A stretch of DNA of 64,000 nt from Aselliscus stoliczkanus (lineage: Eukaryota > Chordata > Mammalia > Chiroptera > Hipposideridae): NCBI GenBank assembly GCA_033961575.1, contig CM066735.1, positions 36,847,501 to 36,911,500 of the forward strand. Direction: 5' to 3'. The notes beneath the pieces are model-generated. The model searched no databases. It was not told where the DNA came from and worked only from the letters and a program-made list of their open reading frames with translations. Position numbers and translations under genes: made by a program. This document shows, piece by piece, positions 1 to 11,876 of the stretch. Position 1 is the stretch's first letter; every line of letters begins with the position of its first letter.

Positions 1-84
1 AAATGCAAACTCAGACAGCCTGATTTAAGAGATTATGGTCTTCTGCACTATGCTATGCTATCTCAAAGATGAAAAAAAATGTTA

Positions 85-245
85 ATGATAACTATGTGAT
101 ATGTTAGGCATGGTTTTGAGTGTAGCGCATGCATTAGTCTTCATAGTGGGTACAATTATTGCTTTATTGTACAGCTGAGAAAACCATGGTACAGAGAGTC
201 TAAATAACTTGCCCAAACTCACACAACTAGAAAGATGATGATTAG
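85..245 (-). repeat. MIR SINE fragment
   Basis: Reads as a reverse-strand MIR. It has a decayed 'capacity to lower-case' series of MIR landmarks: a gcatgg/ttgag segment, then an 'acagctgagaaaacc' block followed by 'taacttgcccaaactcacac', which is the MIR core in reverse. No target duplication is visible, as expected at this age. The family name is from recall of the MIR consensus. Confidence 0.6.
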
Positions 246-3011
246 AGTATTCATTTGTATTTTCTGTTGTGTTTTTCTTCCTGTGTTTTCTCTTATATTT
301 CCCCCTTGCCTTTTTTCCCGGAGAAAGGCATCTATCCTTACTGTGTCTTTCTCTGTTAGCTATGTTACAGGTCAAAAAGTAGAATAAGCCTGATGAGGGC
401 AGGGAAGACATCTTCGTTTTGTGGCTTTTTTGTTTTGTTTTCAAAAGAACCCTAGTGAAGTGATCATGCTAAGTAGTTCCTCAGGTATGGAGAAAGACAA
501 GAAAAAAATGAGTACAAGGGAGCTTCCCACAAGTAGGAAAATTATAGAGGACTGTGGGTTCCCTGAGAAGAGAAAAAACATCATTTTATTCCCAGTCGGG
601 GTCCTCAGGTAGTCACAAGTACTCAGAGGGAAAACAAATAGTTGTGTGATGCACTGAGGGACCACTGAAGGCTGGACAGAGGCTCCAGGATGCCCAGTCC
701 TGGTAGATGGACTGACCCATCCCCCAATATATCAGAGGCTCTTACATTCAAGGAACCTTGGTAGTCTAGGCGATGAGTAGTAACAACCATAGTCTAAAGC
801 ATAGAGGGCCTTCCCCCACTGTAATACCCTTAATTAAGAACTCTGCTAACATGATTAGGATGGGGAGAAAGAAAAACCCGGTAACTGAGCTTACATTTCT
901 TGCCACTTGAAATCAGATTTAATTTAGTTTTGGAAACAGAACAGAATGTAATGTGACTGGCACAGCTGGTAATGTAATGTGCCCTGGAGAGGGCAGCCCT
1001 GTCGCACTTAAACTTTATCCACTTGATAAACTGTTCCAGTACATGGGTCCAAGGAGAGTGTCTTTTCTTACCTAGAATTATTAGCATATATTCCAATTTC
1101 TGAAAGCATTGCAAAAAAAAAATCTATATAAATCAACCTCAAAAAAGACCTAGATAAGTCATCATTTTAATACAGGCGTCCAGTGATTTCTAACTTTCTG
1201 AACTGCTCATAGTTATTCTCCCTAATACCATGTCAAGAGAAAGAGCTTAAATTGTGGTCAGTCTTTTCAGGAAACCGTTTTGTCGAAATACAAGTTCCTG
1301 CTTTTGAAGTGAAACTATGAACAACTATATAAGGAATTCTGGATGTTAGTCTGAATGTGTAAAAACATAACAGGGTAAAGTTTGTATTTCAACCAACTGC
1401 CGAAATGATGAAAACGCCTATAGTTCAGCTGTGTCACCTATAGGAATAAGTTCCTACAAAACTGAAAGCATCCTCTTTTATAACGTTGCCCCTGACATAT
1501 TTGAAATTGATCTATCTATAATATTCTTCTCTTTTTTTCCCTAAGCAAAACATTTTCATGATTTTTTAAAATCCCAGAATGGGATGGGGGTCAGGAGAGG
1601 CAGCCACTTTGATACCACTGCCACTTGCTAGAGTTATTTAAAATTATGTAACAAGTTTTTGATATGACAGACAGATTATGCACACACTAAAGCATAATAT
1701 GTAATAGGGATAAATGCTTCTTTGTTTTCTTGTTGAAGATTTTTCTCCATGACAAGGCACAGCTGTCAAAGCGTCAGCAGAACTCTTTTTTCTCTTTTTT
1801 TTTGGCAGGGAAAACAATTACAATCTGAGGTTTTCTGACTTCTTTCCAAATATAGCTCCCTTTTCCACAAAGGTAGCTGACAGACTGTAGGAATCCTAAC
1901 CAAAATGAAAACCAAGAAGACACTCTTGTTTCTGGAGAAGATATGTCAAGTTGTCAAATTTTCCAGGTAAAATCTCACAGCCTCAGTTATTCAATGAAAT
2001 GCTTTGAAACTCCTACTTTTTTTTTAAAGGCCAAAGAGACACCACGGTTTCTATTATACTCATGGATCCATGAACAAATGTTTTATCATTTGTTCCGAAG
2101 CAAAAATAAACATTTGTAAGTCAAGATGACAAATCTCAATTGAGAGATGAATTATAAAATATTTCTCGTACATTTTTGTCACAAAGGCTTCAAACACTGA
2201 AAGTTATTATGCCTGTGTGTCAAGCCTCCTCAAATGTATTTATTTGGATCATCTCTATTATGCTTTGAAGTCCTTACATGCAAAATTTATTTTTAAGATA
2301 AAGGTTTAATTACCATTAAGGTGATGGCCTCCTCTGTTCTAAGTCAGAATTGTGAATTCCTGGTGGGAAGGTAGTTTAGTTCTCTTAAGTTTTTCTGTTT
2401 GGTTTGTGTGTGTGTGTGCATCCCTGTGGTAACACAGTGCAGTGATTCATGCACACAGTTAGGGAGCCGTGGCTGGAATAGTGGCAGCAATTAAAGACCT
2501 CTAGACAGAGGCCAGTTTATCACTACTGCCTACCACAGCAAGGTCAGGATGAGGAAGATGGGATTCTGGAAGTTAGAGATGCTGTTTGCTTGATTGATTT
2601 TGGTTTAGTTTTAGTTTTAAGTTTCTTTGTCTGGTGGGGGTGAGATGGGATAAACGAGAAATTTAGAAACTCTCCTCTAGTTTTTTTCTCTATTACAAGC
2701 AGGCAATAGAAGTTATTCTGCACTCAGACATTATAATAATCTGACCTACTTCAATATCATAATGAAAGTGATGGTAGCTAATTGAATTTCTGTGGCACCC
2801 ATTCTGAGACTTTTTCCTTCTGTTCCAAAGCAAACATATTAGAAGACAGAATATGAACAGGCTGGCCTTTGGTAGTTTAGGAAATTCCAACATTTAGAGG
2901 ACGACTATATCTCAAAATTTTAACTTTCATCTTTTTTTCTGATTCTCAAAGTGGATTTTAATTAGCTTATAAGAAAGATATATTTATTACAATGCTGTTA
3001 AAAGTATTTGT
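246..3011. other. Unassigned, AT-rich non-coding stretch
   Basis: I see no gene and no repeat I can name. Short reading frames here on both strands lack domains, signal peptides or any recognisable protein. A short (GT)n run lies near 2407-2418 and T-rich runs near 1790-1805. Some of it could be very old, unrecognisable repeat. Confidence 0.5.
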
Positions 3012-3436
3012 GGGCTGGCCGAGTGACACATTGGTTAAGAGTTGGCTTGGGACTCCAGCTCTGAGCAGCAGGGCCCCAGTTCCAACCCCACATAGTGAGC
3101 CAGTGATGCTGTGCTCTCTACAGGTAAGATGGTGAATTACAGTTCAACCTGGAGCTGGGCTGCTGTGAGTCTCCAGCTACAGCGTATGCTGCAGTGGGTC
3201 TGGCTGGGAGCTGGTGGGAGCTGCTGTGAGATGCAGTGAGCGGCCATCCAATGGCTGACGACTGGCTGCCTCACCCGGGAAGAGCGCAATGATGATACCA
3301 ACATGGGCCAGTGAAGTGACGTCCTCCACAGGTAGACTGAAGAACAAAAGGACAGCAATTTCTCTGTTCCTCTTCCCCTGATTCCCCAACTCTGTCCCCA
3401 TCCCCCAATTCCCCAATAAAATCTTTAAAAAAAAAA
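3012..3436 (+). repeat. Long composite SINE (type A)
   Basis: Full-length copy of the roughly 430-bp SINE that recurs in this window. It starts with the tRNA-like head gggctggccgagtgacac, has a GC-richer body, and ends ttccccaataaaatcttt plus a poly(A) tail. Flanks share AAAGTATT on both sides (about 3002-3009 and 3437-3445), consistent with L1-mediated insertion. The AATAAA plus TCTTT tail is the T+ SINE arrangement (polyadenylation signal and Pol III terminator). Reading frames inside it, on either strand, are by-products of the repeat. Confidence 0.85.
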
Positions 3437-5700
3437 AAGTATTCATGTAAAACATTGAGCCATTAAATATAGGTAGAAAAAAACATGGTAACCATGGAAT
3501 CTAAAGCAGCAACCATGACCTACCATTACATTTATCTCTGAAGTTTCCCTGAACAAAGCAAAAATAGTAATGCATTTTATTTATTATTTGATAAACAAAA
3601 GCATTGTAGTCCTTGAATAAAGAATATATATATATATATATATATTTTACATTAACTCCTGCAATTGATTTCAGAGAATTCCTGCTTTTTAGGATTCCAG
3701 GAATGGCATCATATATTAGTGACCCTTACCATGGAATCAATAGGCAATTGACTTATAAAAAGGTTAGTCTCTTATATCATTTGAACAAATCATATATTTG
3801 CATTGAAAAAGACAGATATCAAAAGTGAATTTATTATCGTGTAAGAACTTCATATTACAGATGCTTATATTCACCTACTCCAAGGAATGGAATATACCAA
3901 TTCCAAAAGCAAAGTAAAAGCTATGCCTAAGACCATCACATTTCTGTCATGCTTTTTATCCACAAAGATAACAACTTTTGAGCCACTTCATTGCCATAAG
4001 GAAAATAAAAATCATTTATAGTGTGGTACTGAACAGTGATTTGGGAGGTAATGAATCATTGAACTCTTAGTCTGTTCCAGTATATTATGAAGGCCAAAAT
4101 ATTCATGGATAATCATGAATACCTCACGTTACAAGAAGGGTAAACTGGGGAGACATGGCAATGAAATAATAGTTGCTTACCAAATGAGAACTTTTCAGCT
4201 ACCTAAGGCATGAGTCAGAAATGGGTAAAAGAAAAAGCTCCACAACTGTTTCAAGAAGATGGTTTAAAATTTAGACTCTTCACAAATTTCTTAACTGATT
4301 CTTATGGAACAGGGCCTCAATACCCTTAAATATTTCAACATTAGACAAAAGGTATCTTTTGCTTACATCTTATGAAGGGAAAGGTGAAAAAAAGTATAAG
4401 CTGTTGACTGCTATCTCCTCATTTACTGTCTATAAAACTGGAAAACTTAGATTACCTTTTGGTTTCCTCATCCATAAAATGAGAATGATAACTAGACAAA
4501 AAAAAAGTGCTGTAAATATTAAAGAAGATAATATATAGAAATCACAGAGCACAAATTAGGTACTCTGCACATTTTAGTTTTCTTGCCCTTTATTTCCCCG
4601 TATGGCTATAAAAATGCCTGGAAAATTAACTTTGAACATTAAAAGTCTGAACTATCTTTCGTGACAGATCACAAATTATTCTGTGGCATTCTCACTGAAT
4701 ATTAAAAGTTTTTAAATACCTCTTGTTCTCACTTGAAAAATCCAATGGATAAAGGAAGGATATTTCAGATGAAACCAGGTAAGTGATTAACAATGTTGAA
4801 AACAAAATAAATGGGTACTTCATTACATATCATACACCAAAATAATTTTTATGGGAATCACCCATATAGAAAATATCTATTAATGAAACAAACAAACAAA
4901 CAAACAAACAAACAAACAAAAACTCCTCCAAAGTAATAAAATAGAAGAAATTCTAATTGATAGATATGACTATATAAAATTGCACACTTTTCCAGGTGAA
5001 AAAATGACCAAAAAATTAAGATTAAGTAAATTAATCTTAATATATATTGCAGCTCAACACCTATCCTTAATATAAAAGGTACTCACATACCAATGATTAA
5101 AAAAATAATAATAAAACATGCATAAAATAACACGAAAGATATAAACTGATGAAAAAGATTAAGAAGGGTTCCTAACCAGCATCTTATTTCCTCTCCTTTC
5201 TCCCACATATTATAGTGTAGCCGATCCCCTGCAACCTCTTCACAAATTTGTGTTCTAGGGAAAGCTGGCTCTATTCTCAAATTGAAGATGGGTTCTGACT
5301 AGTCTGAGTACACCAAAGACTGGTCCTTGCTCTTATTGCTTGTTTTTGTTCCAGGAGTGGTTATGTGGCCATATTTGATCCAATATAGAGGAAAGGACCA
5401 TGGTTACAGTAGAAGTTCTCTCAGTCTATCTTGCTGAATGTGAAAAAAAAAGCATCCAGCTCTGAGCTGACTCTAAAATGGGAAGACACAATGAAATAAT
5501 TTGTGTTCTTACTGATATTAAATAGATAATCAGGCTTCTATTCTTCTAGCTGTTGACCTTTTTTAAAGTGAGGCAACATATTTAGAGACAAATATGAAAT
5601 GAAAACTAAAATAATACATTATATATATTAAACACAATTATAATTAACATGTCAATGATTTGGGAATACGCTAAAAAATGCTCATAACAAAATTCATAGA
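3437..5700. other. Unassigned stretch with small repeats
   Basis: No gene seen. It holds a (TA)n run at 3624-3646, a probable plus-strand MIR remnant at about 4430-4570 (tttcctcatccataaaatg block) and an (AAAC)n run at about 4886-4922. The rest is AT-rich and unassigned. Confidence 0.5.
4886..4922. repeat. (AAAC)n microsatellite
   Basis: Nine or so uninterrupted AAAC units. It may be the expanded A-rich tail of an old retroposon, but no element body is recognisable next to it. Confidence 0.9.
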
Positions 5701-5701
5701 T

Positions 5702-6487
5702 TTATATACTTTTTTATTTTTGTTTTCTGTTTACATTGCTTGTTTATTCAGTTCTTTAGATTCCACATATAGTGAGATCATATGGTATTTGTCTTTCTCT
5801 GACTGACTTATTTCACTTAGCACAATGTTCTCTAGGTCCATGATATCGTTGTAAATGGTACAATTTCTTTCTTCTTTATAGCTGCATGATACTCCATTGT
5901 GTAAATGTACCAGAGTTTCTTAATCCAGTCATCTACTGATGGACATTTCCATTCTTTCCAAGTCTCAGCTATTGTAAATAGTGCTGCAATGAACATAAGA
6001 GTGCATATATTTTTTTGAATTAGTGTCATGGGTTTTTCAGGATAAATACCTAGGAGTGGAATTGCTGGGTCATAAGGTAGTTCCATTTCCAATGTTTTGA
6101 GATACCTCCATACTGATTTCCATCGTGGCTGCACCAATCTGGAATCTCACCAAGAGTGCAGCAGGGTTCCCTTTTCCCCACAGCCTTGCCAGCACTTGTT
6201 GTTTGTTGATTTATTGATCATAGCCATTCTGACTGGGGTAAGGTGGTATTTCATTGTCGTTTTTATTTGCATTTCCTTAATGATCAGTGAGGGTGAACAT
6301 TTTTTCATATGCCTGTTGGCCATCTGTATGTCCTTTTTAGAGAAATGTCTCTTCACATCCTCTGCCCATTTTTTAATTGGGTTGTTTGTTTTTTTGGTGT
6401 TGAATTGCATGAGTGTTTTATAAATTTTGCATATTAACCCCTTATCAAATATATCATTGACAGATATCTTCTCCCATTCAGTAGACT
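5702..6487 (-). repeat. L1 fragment, ORF2 C-terminus and 3' part
   Basis: On the minus strand this encodes pieces of the L1 ORF2 protein C-terminal region, including YDPAIPLLGIYPE, MFIAALFTIAETW and LWYIYTMEYHAAIKKKE, which are hallmark L1 ORF2 strings. The frame is broken and begins and ends within the repeat, so it is inactive. The adjoining plus-strand frames (about 6097-6423) are antisense shadows. It is an older, L1MA-like copy by appearance; the subfamily is a guess. Confidence 0.85.
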
Positions 6488-6679
6488 TTTGTATTAATCA
6501 ACATTAAAAACAAATTCAATAAACATTCAAGTTGAGAAGCTAGAAGCATTAATTTTAAAACAAAGACAGAACAGATATTATTCTAGAATAATTCAATGAC
6601 CAAAACTGACTCCAGATATAGTTAAAAACCCAAGTAAACCATAATATTAAGAAATAGAGAGATCAAAGATGGTGAGGTA

Positions 6680-6759
6680 TTAGGTTGTCAGAAAAGTTAT
6701 GACGTATTTTTCTATGTATTTTGTTGCAAAAGTGTGTCATGACTTTTCGGACAACCCAA
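6680..6759 (+). mobile_element. 80-bp mariner-type MITE (family 1, copy 1)
   Basis: Terminal inverted repeats TTAGGTTGTC...GACAACCCAA bound exactly 80 bp and are flanked by TA on both sides (6678-6679 and 6760-6761), the Tc1/mariner target. The inner sequence is also near-palindromic (AAAAGTTATGACGTA against GTCATGACTTTT). No coding capacity. A second copy in the opposite orientation lies at 22104-22184. It resembles primate MADE1 in size and layout but not in internal sequence. Confidence 0.85.
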
Positions 6760-6779
6760 TAGATAAATACTGTGCCTGC

Positions 6780-8265
6780 TTTCTCCCAAGAATGTATTAA
6801 AATTACAACCAAATTATAGAAATCAACCTGGGGAAGCATCTGAAGTCTAACTAAACAGAAGTTTTATAACTAAGGATATAAGGAAGCAGTCACATAGAGA
6901 CTGGTAGGAGGGACAGAGATGTGAAACGGGCTGGTCCCAAACATCCATGTGCCACTTGAGAAATAGAAGTAATATTTTAGCCCATGGAGTTTCCACCAAG
7001 AAAAGTGAGGGATCCCAGACCCACACTGAACTTCCAAGCCCAGAGTACTGGTGCCAGGAAGAGGAGCCTCAAAAATATCTGGCTGTGAAAAACAGTGGGG
7101 ATTCCAACCATATGGGTGGAACAAAAGGCTGCGAGAAAGAAAGATGTCCTCTTAAAGGGCCTGCACAGATTCACTCACTCGCAGGCACTTACTCTGGTTC
7201 CAGCAGAGGGACAGTTACTCTGGGGGTGCCTGAGGCATACGGGTTCAGACTGAGGTTTGTAGCTTCTGTGAGAGGGCTGGAGGAGAGTCGCCATTTTCCC
7301 TCCATGGGATTTTTCTCCCATGCCCCTAGCAGGTGCTCCATCTTTCCTGTGTTGAGCCCTCCTCTACTCAGCCAAACCAGAATTTGTTTGGTCTGGTGAG
7401 CTGCACTACTACACCCGCAGTCTCCCCGGGACCCACCCTACCCAATTCTCACAATGCTGGACACATTTTCTCATCAAGCGGCCAGCCCCCACCCTCAATG
7501 CACTCTTTCTTAGAAAATTATTGGATTTTGTGGGCCCCAGACAGATGGCAACTTGCCTCGGTGTGCTCTGAGACTTCTGTTAAGTAGCTCCAGGCTCAGC
7601 ACTGGCACCACACCAGAATATTCACTAACCTTGTGACCACAACTCTTCCCACTGTAGTGACTCCCTGAAATGCTGCCTCACCTAAACTGTGCACAGCATT
7701 AAGCTTATCAGTGGCTGAACCTTCAGGGAGCTGATGGGTAGCAGTAGGCCTCAGGGTGTTCTGACTTTTTGTGAAGCTACCCCAAGCCCCGTACTGGTGG
7801 CAGACATCCTTAGTTCACAAAGTGGCCTATCCCATGTGCTTCCACGTTTAGCACAGGCAGCAAACAACCATGGATTGCTTTATACCTCCTACCAGGTAGT
7901 CCCCTCCTGATCACAGGTAGTGGGTGAACTGGGCCTGCACCAAGCCACTCTCAAGAACTGCAGCAGAGCACCACCTAAGTAGCTCCACAAGGGGCACACA
8001 CAAAGGGCAGTTTCAATAGGCACCAGAGCTTCCTGAGGCAAATCCCACTTAGTGGGGTAAGCCCCCGACACAGCAGCCCATAAGTTATGAATATGGCTGA
8101 ACGCCACAGCCAATCAGCCTGAGGGTCAATCCCACCCACTGTTGTGCCAAGACCAATCAAGACTCAACTACAACTGGAGGGCACACATAACCAACACAAA
8201 GGACACTCGTGGACCACCCAGAGCAGGTGGCCAGGAAGACTGTGCCACTAGGAGCCAAATTAAGA
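6780..8265 (+). repeat. Probable L1 5'UTR segment
   Basis: A 1.5-kb stretch, more GC-rich than its surroundings, with phrases I associate with old mammalian L1 5' regions, for example a 'cagcagagcaccacctaag' motif and an 'agcctgagggtcaatccc' motif. It ends where an ORF1 would be expected, but none follows. Short frames of 60-150 codons on both strands show no domain. If it is not L1, it is another unique GC-richer block. Confidence 0.5.
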
Positions 8266-8537
8266 TATAAATTGGGGAATAATAGATACAATGCGATACC
8301 CTTTTGTATAAACACAGAACTATACAATAATCCATAGTTTTTTATGAATATATATCTATATATATAGAGAGAGAGATGAAATCATTAGGAGGCTTTGCAG
8401 TGGTTCACAGCAAATTTTAACAGCAGTTAACTTGCATAGGAGGAAACAGAGGTAACCATTGTCATTGAAAATAAATTAGCCTTATCTATAATGTTTAATA
8501 TAATTTTTAATAAAATGTAGTTATGGGTTATTAGTAT

Positions 8538-8680
8538 AATAAAAGTAAAGTGTTGCTTTTTGTGTGTTTTTTTGAGGGCAGTGTCACTGGCCTTCGTATG
8601 TGGGACCGAACCAGGGACGCTGGCTTCCCAGGCCAGCGCTTAACCACTGTGCCACTCAGCTGGCCCTATAAAAGTAAAGT
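8538..8680 (-). repeat. Short SINE (type A head only) with duplication
   Basis: A roughly 100-bp minus-strand SINE made of the tRNA-like head alone, followed by an A-rich tail (T-run at about 8561-8574 on the plus strand). The B-box-like GGTTCGGTCCC and an A-box-like TGGCACAGTGG are readable. The 13-bp target duplication ATAAAAGTAAAGT is present on both sides (about 8539-8551 and 8668-8680). It lacks the body and TCTTT tail of the long SINE. Confidence 0.85.
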
Positions 8681-8691
8681 TTTTCAACAGT

Positions 8692-9650
8692 TTTACCCGA
8701 GGCTGAATATTTATATCCTTCCAAAATTCCTATGTTGAAATCCTAATCCCCAAGGTGATAGTTTTATTTTATTATTATTATTGTTTTAAAACACAGATCT
8801 TACTACTTCTCCTATGCCCTGTATTTGTCCAACTCTTGGATTTTCTTTTTTTGTTGTGGTTTTTGTTTTTTGTTTTGTTTTATATTTTATGGGGGAATTG
8901 GGGAGTAGAACAGCGTTGGGGAATCAGAAAGGGGAACAGACAAGTTGCTGTCCTTTTGTTCTTCAGTCTAGTTGTGGAGGATGTCGCTTCACTGGCCCAT
9001 GTTGGTATTATCATTGCACTCTTCCCAGGTGAGGCAGATCAGTTGCCAGCCACTGGATGGCCACTCACAGCAGCTATTGGCAGCTCACACCGGCTGCCAG
9101 TCACTCACACTGGCTGCCAACCACTCACTGTAGCCTATGGCAGCCCACTGCAGCAGGGACTGCAGCCTACCCCATCGCTGGCAGCTCATGGCAACCTAGC
9201 TCCAGGTCAAGCTGTTGTTCACTATCTTAGCTGTAGAGGGCAGTGTCACTGGCCCTCTATATGAGATCCGAACCAGGGCCCTGCTGCTCAGAGCTGGGGT
9301 CTCAAGCCAGCTCTTAATCAACATGCCACTCGGCCAGCCCCCAAAGGTGATAGTTTTAGAGGATGGGGCCTCTGGGAATGATTGGATTTTTGAGGGTAAA
9401 GCCCTCATGAATGGGATTAATGCCCTTATAAAAGAGACCCCAGATAATTCACTCAACCCATTCCACCATATAAAGACACAGCAACAAACAGCCATCTATA
9501 AACCAGCAAGTGGGCTCTCACCAGACACAAAATCTGCCAGAACCTTGATTTTAGATTTATCAGACTCCAGAACTATAAGAAATAAATGTCTACTGTTTAT
9601 AACTCACCCAGTATACAGCATTTTGTTATAGCACCCTAACTGACTAAAAC
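8692..9650 (+). repeat. MaLR-type LTR split by a SINE
   Basis: Left part about 8692-8766 and right part about 9343-9650 form one LTR of the ERVL-MaLR type. Readable landmarks are ccaaggtgatag, ggatggggcctctggga, ctctcaccagacac and the 3' gtatacagcattttgttat block. An AATAAA-like signal occurs in agaaataaatgtc. The two parts are separated by a composite SINE whose target duplication is LTR sequence. No internal retroviral sequence follows, so it is a solo LTR. Confidence 0.75.
8767..9341 (-). repeat. Long composite SINE (type A) with extra 3' sequence
   Basis: Minus-strand copy. The SINE proper runs from about 9341 back to about 8890, ending in the CCCCAATTCCCC-like tail. Beyond its A-rich tail lie about 50-60 bp of non-SINE sequence (about 8790-8850) and then a second A-rich run before the target duplication (CCAAGGTGATAGTTTTA, about 8750-8766, and near-identical at about 9341-9358). 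This is the expected structure for a read-through (3' transduction) insertion. A long frame on the plus strand is antisense to the repeat and not a gene. Confidence 0.8.
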
Positions 9651-9861
9651 AAACAGAAATAGGAAAGGAGAATAAAAGTAATATAAAATGGCCAGGTTAG
9701 ACAAGATTTGATTATATGATAAGTCACATTCAAATAAGAAGAAAAGAATACAGCTAATGATAGTAGAACAACTGGTTAACCCAGAAAAAGTATTGTCCTG
9801 TTGCACAACATATGCAAAAAAAATTTTTCAGATAAATCAAATATTTTAATATAAAAACATT
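9651..9861 (+). repeat. L1 ORF2 fragment, part 1
   Basis: Weakly conserved L1 ORF2-like DNA (block around 9756-9850: 'agaacaactggttaaccc', 'aaagtattgtcctgttgc'). It continues on the far side of the LTR at 9862-10467 in the same orientation, so the LTR inserted into this L1. Frame destroyed. Confidence 0.55.
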
Positions 9862-10467
9862 TGTGGTAGGTAAAATGGACCCCTAAAGATGTCCACCCAC
9901 CAATCCCTGGCTCCTGTGAATATGCTACATTACAAGCAAAAGGGCCTTCACAGATGTAATTAACAGTAAGGACCTTAAAATGGGGAGATTATCCTGGATT
10001 ATCAAAATTGGACCGATCTATTCAAATGAGCCTTTAAAAGTAGAGAATTTTCTCTAGATGGAGCTATGCTATAGAAGGACAATTTGGAGAGACTTGAAGC
10101 AGACAAAGGACTTGAGTTGTGCTTGCTGGAGAATCAAATGGAAAGCATAATACAAATTGCAGGCACCTAGAAGGAGGAAATAAGCAGCCATGACTGACAG
10201 CCAGCAAGGAAACAGAGACCTCAGCCCTACAAGCACAAGGAACTGAATTCAGCCAATTACCTGAATGACCTTGGATGTTGAATCCTATCCAGAGCCTCCA
10301 GAAAGGAATAAAGTCCTCCCACACCTGATTTCATCTTCCTGAGATTCTAAGCAGAGGACCCAGCTGAGGCATGCTGACTCACAGAATTATGAGATTATAA
10401 GTGGATGTTGTTTAAAGCCACTAAATGTGTGATAATTTGTTATGGCAGCAAAGACAGCTAATACAAA
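9862..10467 (+). repeat. MaLR-type (MLT1-like) solo LTR
   Basis: Begins TGTGGTAGGTAAAATGG, with the classic 'aaagatgtccac', 'ctgtgaatatgctac' and 'ggggagattatcctgg' landmarks, and ends in a 'taaagccactaaatgtg' and 'agctaatacaa' motif. These are MLT1-type LTR features. It is inserted in an L1 fragment. I could not see a convincing 5-bp target duplication. Confidence 0.8.
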
Positions 10468-10990
10468 GTTCCGTAAAAAAATGTAAGTGAATAATTTTAC
10501 ATTGTTGGAGTAGGAAAGACATCTTTAATCATGCAACCAGAATCCAAATCAATGAAGAAAAAAGGCTGATCATTTCAATTAATAAATATTTACAATTTCT
10601 TCCCAGAAAAAAATAAAGATAATACAAACAAATTTGAAAATCAAAGGGCAAAATCTGAAAAGTATATACATTGCACATGATAAGCAAAAGATTAATTTCT
10701 TTAATATATAAAGAACGTTTACTACTAAACAAAAATAAACATTGCATTTTAAAAATGGACAAAAGTTATTTAAAATTTAATAAAATTGAAACCTAACGAA
10801 AAAATCCTTAAATGTTTTCTTGCTCGTAATAAAGTAGGCATTAAATGAAGATAAAATTTTTCATGGATTAGATTGGAAAAATTCTAGCATTTTCTCATAT
10901 CCAATGCTGGCACAGGTATAGGAAAATGGATACCTTTATGTCTTTATATATTCCTGATAGCAATGTTCCTCCAAGCAATTTAATGATACA
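10468..10990 (+). repeat. L1 ORF2 fragment, part 2
   Basis: Continuation of the L1 interrupted by the preceding LTR. Readable landmarks are 'ggagtaggaaagacatc' and 'tttctttaatatataaag', both typical of old L1 ORF2 in its 3' half. The reading frame is lost. The end point is approximate. Confidence 0.6.
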
Positions 10991-11405
10991 TATCATATAT
11001 TTAAATTAATACACTTAATTCTCCTGCCTCCTTGATCTACCACCAATGGATTTTATGCACCTTACTTACGTCTTTTTTATTCTAATGTATAAAATAAGCT
11101 GCAAAACTGCCATTTCCTGGAACATCTGAGACTAGCATATGTCGTCAGTTTTGCTCAAATAAATCCATTAAAAAACCCTCAAAAATAAATAATAAATAAA
11201 CTTACTGACTGAATTCATCTTTATATTTTCATCTTTAAGAACTAAATCAATATAAACAGGCATATAGTTATGTTCATTATTGATAAAAAATTAGAAAAAA
11301 AACATTAAATGTTAATAACAAAAATAAATCATGTTGCATACATATAATGATATAACATGAAGACATTAAAATGAAACCACAGATCCATATACTACAGAGC
11401 ATTTG
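10991..11405. other. AT-rich, unassigned
   Basis: No gene or named repeat recognised; A-rich runs and simple sequence only. Confidence 0.5.
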
Positions 11406-11635
11406 AAGCATCAAGTAGTGATTAAGAATCTAATAGTTGTGAGTTCAATTCCTCACCTAACCAGTTACTACTTGTGTGACCTCGATTGACTTTCCCACCT
11501 CCTGGGCTTTACATTCTTTTTTAGCAATGTGCTGATAATAATACCTACCCAAGCAGTTGTGAAACTTCAATGAAATAAATATATAAATGCCTAGTTCACA
11601 CTCTGCTATATAAGTGTGCTCAGTAAGTGTCTAAA
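11406..11635 (+). repeat. MIR SINE
   Basis: Plus-strand MIR with a B-box-like gagttcaattcc, the 'cttgtgtgacctcg' core block, 'gtgctgataataatacctac', and the 3' end 'cctagttcacactctgc'. Diverged, no target duplication seen. Confidence 0.75.
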
Positions 11636-11876
11636 ATTGTGAGCTTTGTGTTCTATAAAAAATTAATGCAGAATTTTAAAACACTGATTAGAAACCACAG
11701 AAGTAATGACGTTTAACTAAAATGATATATAAATGAACTGCAGAGCTCAGATATAAGTATACAAGCCATATTATGAGGCAGGATAATATTAATACTCATG
11801 CATGGACAACTTTGTTCTTAGGCAGCCACCCCAGAAATAAAATGAGATAGTTGAAATAACAAAAGAAATCACTATA

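Noticed and set aside
6947..7399. 150-codon frame in the 7-kb GC-richer block
   Set aside because: No domain, competing frames on both strands, and the block reads as L1 5'UTR.
8755..9264. 169-codon plus-strand reading frame
   Set aside because: It lies antisense along a composite SINE; near-identical peptides appear in the other type A copies.
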